A stretch of DNA of 64,000 bases. Source: Collinsella sp. Its GTDB lineage: Bacteria > Actinomycetota > Coriobacteriia > Coriobacteriales > Coriobacteriaceae. Numbering within the stretch: the stretch's first letter is position 1; the number at the start of each line of letters is the position of its first letter. Under the pieces are notes generated by a model. It was not told the origin of the DNA. It was given only the letters and a program-made list of their open reading frames with translations, and did not search any database. Position numbers and translations under genes: made by a program. Shown here one piece after another: positions 15,901 to 24,782 of this stretch. The stretch covers positions 1-64,000 of the forward strand of contig DXLU01000018.1 of assembly GCA_019414565.1 (NCBI GenBank). The letters run 5' to 3'.

Positions 15901-16271
15901 CCCCGCGCCTGCTGCTGGTTGACGGCGGCAGCATCGTAGGGAGCGGCAGCCGCTTCCAGATCGGCCTTGGCGGTAGCAGCTTTAGCGCGCGCCGCATCAA
16001 CTGCAGCCTGCAGGTCGGCGACCTTTTGCGCTGCAGACACGGCACCCGCGCCAGTACCGGCGGCCGCAGCGCTCGTCAGCGGCGACATCACCGCAGCCGT
16101 TGCGCCCGCGGCGCCAATGCCATCCGCACCCTGCGCCGCCGCGGTCAGAGGCGACAGCAGCGAGCCGCCCGTCATGGCAATCGTCGCCGCAGCAACCGTC
16201 GCCACGCGCCCAGCCGCCCTGGCCTTACCCAAGGCCTTGCCGTTCATGTCCTTGTTCATGTTCTTGCTCAT
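12921..16271 (-). CDS. Sortase-anchored, alanine-rich surface protein with a CAP domain
   Basis: 1116 residues. An N-terminal signal region (about 1-47, VATVAAATIAMTGGSLLSPLTAAAQ) precedes a long Ala/Asp/Lys/Gln-rich coiled-coil stalk (about 75-440) built of degenerate heptad-like repeats. A globular CAP/SCP-type domain follows (about 447-670; HAQQFNVGENVAWNYG, GHYINVINPDY and TGMGVCTRG are typical). A second coiled-coil stalk runs to about 1070. The wall-sorting signal at the end is MPATG (about 1079-1083, an LPXTG variant), then a hydrophobic helix and the basic tail KRRQLIR. It is likely exposed on the cell wall, perhaps in adhesion or host interaction. AAGGA lies seven bases before the ATG. 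Confidence 0.9.
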   Translation of the reverse strand: MSKNMNKDMNGKALGKARAAGRVATVAAATIAMTGGSLLSPLTAAAQGADGIGAAGATAAVMSPLTSAAAAGTGAGAVSAAQKVADLQAAVDAARAKAATAKADLEAAAAPYDAAAVNQQQARGAYDAARGASDSAASAASAELEKQLGAAQDKADQDVKAFEDAQAALDAAKKELADKDEALTAAQRASRDAQSALEAAQAAASDATPEAVAAAQAAAGQAASDLEQAKQQVVDAQAKLSDAQDAATAAAAKQQDAQGKLSAAQQAKAAADADVDAAQTSYDAAKADLDRAEQGAAGPEYEAAKAKVAAASEALTAAKAAQSKCESELAAAEQDVAAAEGEVQTAQQAVADQQQAAADAQSKLDAAAAAKTAADAALDQAKTDHASALTELADAQAKLSAAKDEKDAADKALDQAKAQKQQADQAVAQAQAKLDAAQATANASAENYRQGAIAFFKSVGADDAADIILNCKLAGYNKVGEEVDATSLTNMKQAVVWLKACNEYRASVGLGELKVTYAMMATAIADANFSDTKVAHAQQFNVGENVAWNYGSNPFKQWVDQEKAIFDAAAASLGASGLTGKAAYDFYTAHSSQIDNYAALHGGPNPSVGHYINVINPDYTVTGMGVCTRGTLYGSTQAQTFVYSGQWYKPYNLNPMTVAEYEAALNAWCDSLANPEQGVDAARKELAVAQGVADDAGSKVSAASQAVAAKQTQVERAAANVDVAATKASEAQAAVAQKQAAADAAARAVSDARADLSAANAAVAAAQDAVAAKSGELDIAKGKVAAAKRALDAARAGVGDKRDALAAAQDELAAYSADIAAAQRAFDAASSALESARANQREAEAELLATQGDADQAGIDAAATQVELDMAQRAASDADAVVATAQAKSDAAAARASQLKNAAAALAKATGDKATADAALDAAAMAVSDAEYDVVEADDAVVDATVARDASAAAVARLRRINIAEAIVNGSTDDADEVLNAKIAAAHDAAERAATAKAELDDAVAATDAVAPAYLEALANYTAAKVELDQAIAELNAEIARQEAADRGNGEQTQPVTQVTYQAKHAEAKTEATTWQTAMPATGDASELLGETFVIGGTVLVAAGVFLSDKRRQLIR

Positions 16272-16392
16272 TGCCGATTCCTTCCCACGGTGAGCCGTTG
16301 TTTGACACAGATAGTCGATCTAACTTGCCCCGCTAAAAAGAGGTGATAACGGGGTAATTAAATCGGAGGAGTTGGAGACAAGCCCACATCCA

Positions 16393-16587
16393 TCAGCGGA
16401 TGCCGAGCTCATACTCCCGCTCGCGCTCAATATCATTCATGTACTCATAATCTTCGGAGCTAAGCTCTGAATCATCTTGAGCAAACATGTAGTTCTCGGC
16501 CTTAGAACAAATACTGTAACCGCAGATGGTATTGAGATCGATATGGTCGGTATTGTCGTTGTAAAGGGGGAAAATTCTGCTGGTCAT
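16393..16587 (-). CDS. Small acidic hypothetical protein (64 aa)
   Basis: A short open frame with an ATG at 16587 preceded by GAGAGG at acceptable spacing; an in-frame TTG at 16593 is less likely. The product is acidic with a Glu/Asp/Tyr-rich C-terminal half (SSEDYEYMNDIEREREYELG) and no membrane segment. It lies in an AT-richer patch between the surface-protein gene and the defence island. No relative recognised; coding status is moderate. Confidence 0.45.
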   Translation of the reverse strand: MTSRIFPLYNDNTDHIDLNTICGYSICSKAENYMFAQDDSELSSEDYEYMNDIEREREYELGIR

Positions 16588-16740
16588 GCTCAAGTACCTC
16601 TCAACATAAACTGAAAACTCATTTGCTTGGTCTCTTTTTGAGACCCCATCTGATGTGCTATGGCTGCAGTATATGTTCTCCCCTTTTACAATGCAAGCAT
16701 AATTTCAAAAAGTTCTAGGAGCGATAATTGCGCGACACCA

Positions 16741-18636
16741 TCACTTGCCGCCACCGACATCCCCCACCGCGCCCTCACGCGCAGCGCACTCGTTGAGATA
16801 CTTGACCGGAATCGGCCACCTGGAGGGAGCTCCGTAGCGCGAAAGCCCCACATTGACCAGCTGAACCAGCAGCTCGGACAGATCATCACCTTCGAGCACC
16901 TCAATCGAGCGTACATGGATCGCCGTTGCCACATCCTCTTTGGTGCCGTTGTTGACGCCGACAAAGTAGCAGGTCATCCCTGCGCGTTCGAACGTTCCAA
17001 TGCCGTAATAGGGCGAGTTGTAACTCTCGAAAAACTCCTTCTTACGACCCGCCTTACCCGTAAGCTGGTAATCGCGCACCAAGTTCACGAAGTCGCTAGA
17101 GAAGGTCGTCAAGCCCGCATCCCGCACGCGTGCGAGCATAGCGCGTCCGCCCGCCCGCACGTCAAAGATATAGGCGTCCTTGTCGAGCTTACCCTCGGCC
17201 GTCAGCAGCTCAAGCTCCATCTCGTCCACGGGACCGTCCTCGATCGGATGTGAGGCGTAGTCCATGGCCCCGTCCGCACCGATCGTCAACGTCGCAAGGC
17301 GCTCATCCAGCTCAACCTTATCCTTCTCCTTGCGCGCAACATTGGCCACGCCGCAGACCGTCACCGACCCAACGCCAAAAGAGCCAAGGTCAAACGCCCT
17401 CACCCGTCCGTCGGCAACATCTTGCTTAACCAGCAGCTCTTTGAGCATGGCCCCCAGGATCCCCTCCTGTGCGCCGCGCACCTTTGCATTCGACGCCGCC
17501 TTAAACAGCGGCTCGCACACATCCGGCGTCACATGCTGTTCCACCACCCCAGCGTGCAGGGCATAGCCATCGTTCTCGGCAACCTCGTTAGGCACAACAA
17601 CCAGATTCCAAGCCAACGGATCAACAACTCCGCCGTCATACGACGCGCGCACATCCCAGGAGGTATCGCTGAGTCGATCGGCGAGTTTGCGCGCGACCCC
17701 GGCAAGCCCTTTGCGCGCAAACGACACCACGACCCGCTGCCCCACCGAACGTTCCGCAACCACGCGGGCATATTGCTCGCTTTTCAAAACCTCGTAGAAG
17801 CTCTTACGCGGATACTCTCTGAGCGACACCTGGGCAAAATCGCTGTACCGACGCTCAAGAATCTGCAGCTCTCGGTACAGGATGCCCTTCTTGGTATAGG
17901 CGACCTTTTCCGCTTGGGCCGAAAACGTAAGATCACGGCGCTTGGACGGCTTATCGCCCTTGGCGCGGCGCAGGATGTACTCGTCACGTTGTCCGTGAGC
18001 CAGCACCACCGAAGCCACGGGCGACAGCCTGTAACCAACCTGGCTGTTAATCTTCTCGAGCTCCTTCTTGTCGCCTGCCGCACGACCGATCAGCACCCGT
18101 CGCTTGGTAAACGTTCGGATCTTAAGTTCGAAGGTGCAATCCTCGTTGATAACGGTCTCGACCGTCTCAATCTTGGCAGGGCCCGTTCCAGCTTCCTCAA
18201 TGGCGTCGCGGCGAGCACCCTTGGCGCTTACAACATACAAGTGCCCCGTATCATTGGGAATCTCGTCCTCGATCCCCTCAAATTGCGAGCACGAGTTGAA
18301 CAGCAGACGCAATGCGATGTAATCATCCAGCTCGTTCCAATGAGTTTTAATCGGAACCATTTGCTCATGGTCGAGCGAAGCGCTCAGGTCACCCGTCTGC
18401 GCGCCCGCCTTGACCATCAGAAAGACGCGGTTGTCCTCGAGCTGCGTAAGCGCGACGACCTTACCTGTCTGGCACACATCGGCCATAAAGTTTGCCACGG
18501 CATGCTTGTCCGCATCGCCGACGTTGCACCAAAAGACCGAGTAGCGCTTCTCGGCAGCCGCGGCATCGAGCTGCAATACGAGCTCGGACACAGCGATGTC
18601 TCCCAAGCCACACGGCTGGCTATGCTTCGATTGCAC
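16741..18636 (-). CDS. Divergent PIWI-domain (prokaryotic Argonaute-like) protein
   Basis: 631 residues. The C-terminal ~70 residues follow the Argonaute C-terminus closely: GTKEDVATAIHVRSIEV (about 564-580), a DDLSELLVQLVNVGLSRY helix pair, then the WPIPVKYLNECAAR ending, equivalent to the P-x-P-V-x-Y-A-x-x-x-A-x-R end of Ago proteins. A MID-like stretch lies at about 340-370 (NLVVVPNEV ... YALHAGVVEQHVTP). A strand FELKIRTFTKRR (about 168-180) resembles the N/PAZ side. Where the first catalytic Asp is expected I read GVAN, so slicing activity is probably lost. A GTG start with GGAGG nine bases upstream overlaps the helicase gene by 17 bases, implying coupled translation. The PIWI call is inferred from pattern and needs a profile search. 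Confidence 0.65.
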   Translation of the reverse strand: MQSKHSQPCGLGDIAVSELVLQLDAAAAEKRYSVFWCNVGDADKHAVANFMADVCQTGKVVALTQLEDNRVFLMVKAGAQTGDLSASLDHEQMVPIKTHWNELDDYIALRLLFNSCSQFEGIEDEIPNDTGHLYVVSAKGARRDAIEEAGTGPAKIETVETVINEDCTFELKIRTFTKRRVLIGRAAGDKKELEKINSQVGYRLSPVASVVLAHGQRDEYILRRAKGDKPSKRRDLTFSAQAEKVAYTKKGILYRELQILERRYSDFAQVSLREYPRKSFYEVLKSEQYARVVAERSVGQRVVVSFARKGLAGVARKLADRLSDTSWDVRASYDGGVVDPLAWNLVVVPNEVAENDGYALHAGVVEQHVTPDVCEPLFKAASNAKVRGAQEGILGAMLKELLVKQDVADGRVRAFDLGSFGVGSVTVCGVANVARKEKDKVELDERLATLTIGADGAMDYASHPIEDGPVDEMELELLTAEGKLDKDAYIFDVRAGGRAMLARVRDAGLTTFSSDFVNLVRDYQLTGKAGRKKEFFESYNSPYYGIGTFERAGMTCYFVGVNNGTKEDVATAIHVRSIEVLEGDDLSELLVQLVNVGLSRYGAPSRWPIPVKYLNECAAREGAVGDVGGGK

Positions 18637-21600
18637 GACCGATCGCCTCCATCATCTCCAAACTGATTGCTCCATCAGCTGCCATATAGGGGAAGGAGAA
18701 CACCATCCCCTCGCCATCGATCGGCTTTTGACGGAGCTCCAGCGCCGCTTCATCGGCCAAAACATTGACGATCAACAGGCGCTTCGCCCCAACTTTTTGA
18801 GCCTTTGCCTTAAAGCGCTCGGCATCCGTAGTCTCGCCGCCGGAGCGCCTGTAGGCCTCGTAGGCGCCGATGCGATAGTGCTTAAAATCGATCCACACGC
18901 CGGTCTTGTTACCGGCGGCATCGAGCACCTCAAAATCGCCGCCTGTCTCGGCATGAGCCGCATCACCACGAGCAAGCGAATACCGGCCATCGTAATACGC
19001 CTCGAAGATAGCCCTACCGGCAGACTCTCCCAGTTCTCCCAGGTACACCGCCTGGAACATATAGGGCGTCATGTGTGCCGTCGCCGCCGGCTGCGGCATC
19101 GCAGGCACCCCGTCGTGCGACCAACGCTCGCGCACTTCCTGAATCGACAGCAGCTCGGGCACGCAGGCCGCCGCCTGGCTTACCTGGCGAACCTTCGCGC
19201 CCTTTAATCCCTCGTCGTAGTGGCAGCGCTCCTCCAGGCGGGCAGCAATCTGCTCGACAGGTTCACCCTCATAGCTGGGAAACTCAAAATGCGGCACTTT
19301 ACACGCTCCGCCCTGCGCATACGCATAGCCACTCGCGGCGAACGGCATGTGCAGTGCGGTGCTTTTGCGCGCAGGATAGCTAGCGAGATCCTCCCACGGC
19401 AGGCAAAAATGATGCAGATAAAAGTCGCGTTCGTCATCGAAGGCGGCCAGGTCTTCCTCGCGCGCATCGAGCGAGGTGACCTTCCACGCCAGCTTTTCGT
19501 GCTTCTCTTTTGCCAGGTTGTTCCTAAAGGCAGCGAGGTTCTGCTGCTTGCTGGCAGCGTGTTGCTTCTTGTCCGCCATGTGATTGTTGACGGCCGCGCA
19601 GGCGCCAACCACCTGCTCCAGCTCGTAGCCCATCGGCAAATCGTGCAAGAACGAAAAATCGCAATCGGCGGCGATTTCGCGATCGAGCATCACCTGCACG
19701 TGCGGCATCTTTACGCTCGTACGCATCAAGCGACCCACGGCCTGCGTCACGATGCGAGCGCCTTCGACCTGGTAAGAGAGGGTGTCGCGCACCGGCAGTT
19801 TTCCACCGACGCCCGCCAGTACCGTGCGCACGCGATGGCGCTTCTGGATAAACGGAATCTCGCCGCGCGCCACGAGCTCCTCCTGTTCGACCACGCCAAG
19901 CAGTACCTGCTGGTCAAACTTCTTTGAGCTCATATCGACTCCCCAGGTCAAACGGCTCGTAGGCGACTCCACGTACAAAAAATCGAGGTCCATCTTGGGG
20001 TGTCGCTCAGCGTTGTCAAAACCACAATCGACCTGGCGCACCGCGTCGCGCAGGCTCTCCGGCACCTCGTATTTAAGATTCTTGGAAAAGCCACCAGCGG
20101 CAAGGTTGATAAACATCAGGGTCGGCTCGCCATTCTTCAGACGTTCCTGAGCGGCGCGCCAGCCCTCCTCCCAGCCGGAGGCATTAAAGCACGGAACCAT
20201 ATCCTTGGCCTCCTCGAGCGACTTCTCGTACGACGCCTCGGGGTGCTTAACGTTCCTAATCACCAGTTCGGCAACGATTTCTCGGGCAAGATCCAGTGCC
20301 AAACTATTAAAGTCGCCATGGTTTCCCATGTGTCGTGTCGTAAAGATGGCTCCCGCCTGCTGCTCACTGCGCGCCACGCCACGCGCCCAGGCGCTCACGG
20401 CAACGAGCGTCTTGCTCAGACGCTTGAGTTCAAACTCGATGCTTTCGGCATCGCTCGTGGTCACCCTGTCGGCAATCTTTCGGCGAAGGCACACCGCAAG
20501 CCCTTCGCTCACGCCAATCTGGTCAAAGAATTCCATCGCACGCTCGTACACCTCGTCGGGCGACACGATACCGCCTCCATAGGCGCCGCCGGCCACGGCC
20601 GCCATGCCGGCAAGCTTCTTGGACTCGTCAACCCAAACGACGTCGACGTCATACACCGTTGCCGCCTGTTTGTTGAATAGCTTGGTCTGTCGCACGATCT
20701 CTTGGTTCAGCTCGTCGATCCAAGCATCCTTACGAACCACGCCGTGCACTTCGTCCAGGTAATCAAGGTCAAAGTTCTTAATGGTCGGCGCATTCCAGGT
20801 AGCGCTCATGCACACGCAGGGAGCCTTGGCGGCAATGGACGCAAGATACGCCTCGGGCATGCGCTCAATGCCATGATTGGTCAGGTACGTGGTTAACATA
20901 TGGTCGATGGTCGTTTCCATCACCAGGTAGTTAACACCGCGCGCGTACATCGAATCGTCAACGGCATCGATCTCGTCGTTCTTGCGATCCTTAAAGAACA
21001 GCGCCAGCATCAGCGAATTCCAGAAGTATTTCTCGTTGGTCTGGTCGTTCCTAATGCCCAGGGCATCGATGATATTCTTGCGCGAAAGATCGTCCTTGTA
21101 CGAAATGCTGCCGTAGTACAGCCTGTCCATAAGCGTGGCGCAGCGGGCAAGATGGCCCACTACCATCCTAACGAGGCCGCGCGCACGGCGCACCGCCTTG
21201 TTGACGGTCTGCTGCTCGTCCGTCCCACATGACGTAATCACATTGCGGTTGCGGCGAGCATCGAGCTCATAGCGCAAAGGTTTCGACAGGCCATCGCCCA
21301 CCGAGACATCGTCGTTGCCAAACAGACGACGACCGGCAAGCTGCTCGTCTTTCGCCTCGTCAGACAGGGCAAAAGGCTGCTGCAGCTCCATATCCTGAAT
21401 ACACGCAGTGATCATCTTTTGAATACGCTGGGCACCCTTGGCAATCTCTTCGGCAGTCTCCTCGACGCTCGCTCGCGAAACCTTGCCCATTGCCGCGTTT
21501 GACCCCTCGTGCTCGCCCGAGGTCGAGGCGTGCGTATAGACCGCCATCCACTGGCCTCGATTTCCCAGCAGCAAAGGATCCACCACGCCACCATTAAAAT

Positions 21601-22570
21601 GACGGTCAAGGATGCGCAGCATCTCATCGGGCTGGAATTTCATATGGTCCGCCGCTAGCATCGACAGCATGTCGGCCTTCGCATGGTCGATCTCGTCAAA
21701 GACAAACAGACACTCATCGGCAACCGATGCATTAAAGAACACGACACCCGCGCCTGTCACCGTATCGATTCTATTGACGAGCTTTTGCGGCGTGCACGCG
21801 ATCACATGCGGCGTGCGTTTATCGTTGAGCAATGCCGAGGGCCAAATCTGGGGAATCACCTCAAAGCCACGTATGATGCTCTGACGTCCACGACCCACCG
21901 CTCGGCGCAAGCTCGCGTCTGCCAACGCCAGCTTATCCCACAGCCCCGGAGTCAGGCAGTCGACAACACTTCCCAGACGCTCCTTCTTGTCCAAAATGCC
22001 CAAAAGATCATCGGCGATCTCCATTGCGCTGTTCCACGCGTGCGTAATGTCGCGAAGAACGGCCTCGTCCTTCGCTCCAAAGGGGCAAGAAATATCGCGC
22101 GGCTTTATGCTGCCCTTGTCAAACCTGGCATCGATCCAGTTTGTAATGTTCTCGCCCGCTCGCGGAAGATCGAACACCATGCGCGCCGCATCTTTGGGAT
22201 CCATGCCCTGGCCAGCCAGCAATTCGCGCACGCTTGCAACAAAGTTGTCGCGGTTGTCCTTGCCCGGAACCACAAACACCAAGGTACGGCGACCGCGACA
22301 TTTATTAAAACAGCCCGACTCATCCCAGCCGCCGGCAATCAGGTCTGCCGTGACCTGCTCGGCCGTGTAGTTTTTACCCGAGCCCGTCGTGGCGCCCAAA
22401 AAGTACAGGCCGTTGTTGTCCTGGTCCTTGGCGCCGTCCTGGTCCTGTGGGACAAACAGCGCACGCTCAAAAAACTCGCGCATCGCCTTTTGGCGCGCAA
22501 GATAGGGGACAAGTTCCTTGTCGCTCGCAGACGACGGATTCGATTGACAGCTCAGTTCCCACGTAGCCAT
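18620..22570 (-). CDS. SF2-type helicase with C-terminal PD-(D/E)xK-like nuclease region
   Basis: 1316 residues. Walker A is LGATTGSGKNYT (about 58-69), the DEAD-type box is FVFDEIDH (about 289-296) and motif VI is QAVGRLMRTS (about 942-951), giving a DinG/SF2-like helicase. The last ~130 residues carry GDFEV ... VWIDFKHY (about 1205-1228), compatible with the D-x(n)-(D/E)xK core of restriction-fold nucleases. GGAGGA lies six bases before the ATG at 22570. It is the middle gene of the layer A operon, immediately upstream of and overlapping the PIWI-like gene. Known pPIWI-RE modules combine a PIWI protein, a DinG-type helicase and a restriction-fold nuclease; here helicase and nuclease appear fused. 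The nuclease part is the less certain half. Confidence 0.8.
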   Translation of the reverse strand: MATWELSCQSNPSSASDKELVPYLARQKAMREFFERALFVPQDQDGAKDQDNNGLYFLGATTGSGKNYTAEQVTADLIAGGWDESGCFNKCRGRRTLVFVVPGKDNRDNFVASVRELLAGQGMDPKDAARMVFDLPRAGENITNWIDARFDKGSIKPRDISCPFGAKDEAVLRDITHAWNSAMEIADDLLGILDKKERLGSVVDCLTPGLWDKLALADASLRRAVGRGRQSIIRGFEVIPQIWPSALLNDKRTPHVIACTPQKLVNRIDTVTGAGVVFFNASVADECLFVFDEIDHAKADMLSMLAADHMKFQPDEMLRILDRHFNGGVVDPLLLGNRGQWMAVYTHASTSGEHEGSNAAMGKVSRASVEETAEEIAKGAQRIQKMITACIQDMELQQPFALSDEAKDEQLAGRRLFGNDDVSVGDGLSKPLRYELDARRNRNVITSCGTDEQQTVNKAVRRARGLVRMVVGHLARCATLMDRLYYGSISYKDDLSRKNIIDALGIRNDQTNEKYFWNSLMLALFFKDRKNDEIDAVDDSMYARGVNYLVMETTIDHMLTTYLTNHGIERMPEAYLASIAAKAPCVCMSATWNAPTIKNFDLDYLDEVHGVVRKDAWIDELNQEIVRQTKLFNKQAATVYDVDVVWVDESKKLAGMAAVAGGAYGGGIVSPDEVYERAMEFFDQIGVSEGLAVCLRRKIADRVTTSDAESIEFELKRLSKTLVAVSAWARGVARSEQQAGAIFTTRHMGNHGDFNSLALDLAREIVAELVIRNVKHPEASYEKSLEEAKDMVPCFNASGWEEGWRAAQERLKNGEPTLMFINLAAGGFSKNLKYEVPESLRDAVRQVDCGFDNAERHPKMDLDFLYVESPTSRLTWGVDMSSKKFDQQVLLGVVEQEELVARGEIPFIQKRHRVRTVLAGVGGKLPVRDTLSYQVEGARIVTQAVGRLMRTSVKMPHVQVMLDREIAADCDFSFLHDLPMGYELEQVVGACAAVNNHMADKKQHAASKQQNLAAFRNNLAKEKHEKLAWKVTSLDAREEDLAAFDDERDFYLHHFCLPWEDLASYPARKSTALHMPFAASGYAYAQGGACKVPHFEFPSYEGEPVEQIAARLEERCHYDEGLKGAKVRQVSQAAACVPELLSIQEVRERWSHDGVPAMPQPAATAHMTPYMFQAVYLGELGESAGRAIFEAYYDGRYSLARGDAAHAETGGDFEVLDAAGNKTGVWIDFKHYRIGAYEAYRRSGGETTDAERFKAKAQKVGAKRLLIVNVLADEAALELRQKPIDGEGMVFSFPYMAADGAISLEMMEAIGRAIEA

Positions 22571-22701
22571 GGTCAATCCTCCGATTTAGTTGTTGCATGT
22601 GTTGAATACCATCCCGTGCGGACAAAAACTCACGCAGGGCGGTTGAGCGGCATCCATGCCGCTTGAGAAAAGGAAAGAAAGGGAAGAGAGGCAGTCGGCG
22701 A

Positions 22702-24471
22702 TTACTCGCACGAAGCGAGCAGCTTCTCAAGATCGCACTCCAATGCTTCACGCTCCTCAACGTCCATCACTGCAAGGGCGACACGCATCAGGGACACCTT
22801 GGCGGCAAGCTCCTTAACCTGGTCGGGGCGCTTGCTAAAGTGGTCGTAAATCCGCAGGGCCTCCCCGGCCGTCAGGTACTGCCACTTTTCCAACGAAGGC
22901 TTTTCGGACCTGCTCACGGCATCGACCCACTCGCCAAGACCCTGAAAACCGTTGCCCGTAGTCGTGCCGTTCATAACCACATCGAGCGGGCTCAGCAAGC
23001 AATCGGGCGATTTTTTGTACACCAATTTGGTGAGCATAAGCACCTGGGCAAGGTTGCGATACTTGTCCTGATCGGCATAGAGCACGTCGTTGTAGCAGGC
23101 GCACGCCTTAAGCAGCTCGTGGGCGGCAATGCGCTCCGGCCCATCAAACGGAACGCCGCGCAACAACACCCCAGCAAGATCGAATGCCTTGCCGCCCTGC
23201 ACGATCTTGTCGAGCGCCGAGCCGTCCACCAAATCCGCCAGCCAAGCAAACTCAGGCTGATACGGCTTATGCTCGTCCTCGTCCTCATGCTCCATCCAGT
23301 TGTTCACCAGCGTCAGGGCTTCAATCTCCCTCCCGTTCAGAAAGGGCGAATTCTCCCCCATCTCTTCCTGCAAAAAGCCCCGCGGCTCATGAGAGCGCTC
23401 GTACGCAACCGCAAGTTCCCCGTCGCTCACGACCAAGGTCGCACGGGAAATATAGGTATCTTCCCGCATGTCCCTCCAGGCGTACATCATAAGGGAACGC
23501 AGCTGACGGAGCATGCCGCGCGCGCCGGCACCTTCCTTAACCGCGCGCTTCGCCGCAAGGCGAGCAGCATCTGCCATCAGCTCCATCTTGGCGCCATTTC
23601 CCATCATGTTGTTGTACTTGGGCAGGTACTGTTCATACGCAATCTGGACCAGATCGTCCACGCTCAAGGCGTTAAAGTTAATCACCGAGCCAATGCGCCC
23701 GCACAGCTCGGACATAATACCCCAAGTCTCAACATCCTCGATGGTCGCACTGTCTCGCAGCTCGTTTGCCGATTTTGCGGCGGTGCGCACGGCGGCATAC
23801 GAGGATCCGAAGCCGACCGTGGTGCCAGACTTGTCACTCAGGCGCTTGCGCACCAGAGCATCCAAGCCCATAAAGGCGCCGCCCAAAATGCAAACAACCT
23901 GATCGAGGTTGAGCGTCTTAATAGCCGCACTCTTGGAGGTATCACATTCAAACGGCATCTCCCCGCCTTCCAAGAGCTTAAGGAACGACTGCGATGGACT
24001 AAAGCTCGATGCAACTTCGCCCCCATCGGGCTCGGCACGAACCGCCTTGTCAAACTCGTCAAAGAGCACCAAGCAAATTTCGCCGGGATTGGCAGCCTGA
24101 TAGTCCGCGACCTGCGACAGGCAGTTGCTCATGCTGGCACCGCGCCAGCCCTCGCCCGTCATGGTGGAGACATCGAACACGAACAGTTTGAGCCCCGCGG
24201 CATCTGCCACGGCCTTGATGGTGTGGGTTTTTCCCGTGCCGGTGGAACCCATCACCAAAATGGCAGCGGGCGAAAGAGCGTCGCGCGGGTCGGCGCCGCG
24301 TGCCAACATCACGCAGCGGTTGACCTCAAAGCTCAGCGCCGTCACAAAGGCCTCCAAGCTTCCTTCGTGGCCAATAACACTCTGACGCGTCTGCTCCACC
24401 AGACGCGTAGGCGCAATTCGATTGAGCAAGTCCTGGTAGCGATCGATGTTTCGATACTGCTTCTGAGTCAT
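22702..24471 (-). CDS. ClpX-like AAA+ unfoldase with C-terminal extension
   Basis: 589 residues from the ATG at 24471 (AAGGAAGG upstream; an ATG at 24489 is an alternative). ClpX-like motifs occur in order: VIGHEGSLEAF, Walker A MGSTGTGKTHT (about 74-84), pore-region GEGWRGASM, Walker B LVLFDEFDKA (about 134-143), VGFG (about 219-222) at the place of the ClpX IGF loop that docks on ClpP, CGRIGSVINFNALS (box VII-like) and sensor-2 GARGMLRQL (about 316-324). It lacks the ClpX zinc-binding N-domain and adds ~200 C-terminal residues of unknown fold. In the layer A operon, 131 bases upstream of the helicase gene. A ClpP is encoded at 41977-42579 in the same island. Confidence 0.85.
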   Translation of the reverse strand: MTQKQYRNIDRYQDLLNRIAPTRLVEQTRQSVIGHEGSLEAFVTALSFEVNRCVMLARGADPRDALSPAAILVMGSTGTGKTHTIKAVADAAGLKLFVFDVSTMTGEGWRGASMSNCLSQVADYQAANPGEICLVLFDEFDKAVRAEPDGGEVASSFSPSQSFLKLLEGGEMPFECDTSKSAAIKTLNLDQVVCILGGAFMGLDALVRKRLSDKSGTTVGFGSSYAAVRTAAKSANELRDSATIEDVETWGIMSELCGRIGSVINFNALSVDDLVQIAYEQYLPKYNNMMGNGAKMELMADAARLAAKRAVKEGAGARGMLRQLRSLMMYAWRDMREDTYISRATLVVSDGELAVAYERSHEPRGFLQEEMGENSPFLNGREIEALTLVNNWMEHEDEDEHKPYQPEFAWLADLVDGSALDKIVQGGKAFDLAGVLLRGVPFDGPERIAAHELLKACACYNDVLYADQDKYRNLAQVLMLTKLVYKKSPDCLLSPLDVVMNGTTTGNGFQGLGEWVDAVSRSEKPSLEKWQYLTAGEALRIYDHFSKRPDQVKELAAKVSLMRVALAVMDVEEREALECDLEKLLASCE

Positions 24472-24531
24472 GGGCGCCTTCCTTTCCATATTGGTTTTCT
24501 TTCCTTCGATGTGGGCCGAGCCCTTAAACCA

Positions 24532-24738
24532 CTACAGTGCCAGCGATGTCGCCGACTCCAGATAGATCACGTTGCCCGGCTGGGTAAAGACCGGAATGTG
24601 GTAGAGCAGCTGCAAAATGCCCTGCTTGAGCAGCGGAAACAGTGTGGGATGCAACACTTCGTACATCAGGGCACCAGCCATAAGAGCGGTAAGTACGGCA
24701 AGCAGCAGAAGCTTTTGAGCGTTAGAGAATACCGACAT
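24532..24738 (-). CDS. Small membrane protein (68 aa)
   Basis: Two hydrophobic helices (about 8-27, LLLLAVLTALMAGALMYEVL, and about 32-48) in a 68-residue protein. The ATG at 24738 has AAAGGA six bases upstream; longer frames are unsupported. It lies between the 245-residue membrane protein and the ClpX-like gene in the same direction, so it is part of the layer A operon. No family recognised. It could anchor the complex at the membrane or act as a holin-like or sensor subunit, which is conjecture. Confidence 0.7.
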   Translation of the reverse strand: MSVFSNAQKLLLLAVLTALMAGALMYEVLHPTLFPLLKQGILQLLYHIPVFTQPGNVIYLESATSLAL

Positions 24739-24782
24739 GGTCGTTCCTTTCTTTATGCGAGATATTTGGATTGCGTTGTGGG

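Noticed and set aside
15540..16346. Plus-strand frames across the alanine-rich surface gene
   Set aside because: Repetitive Ala codons give open frames on all readings; only the minus-strand frame has a signal peptide, CAP domain and sorting signal.
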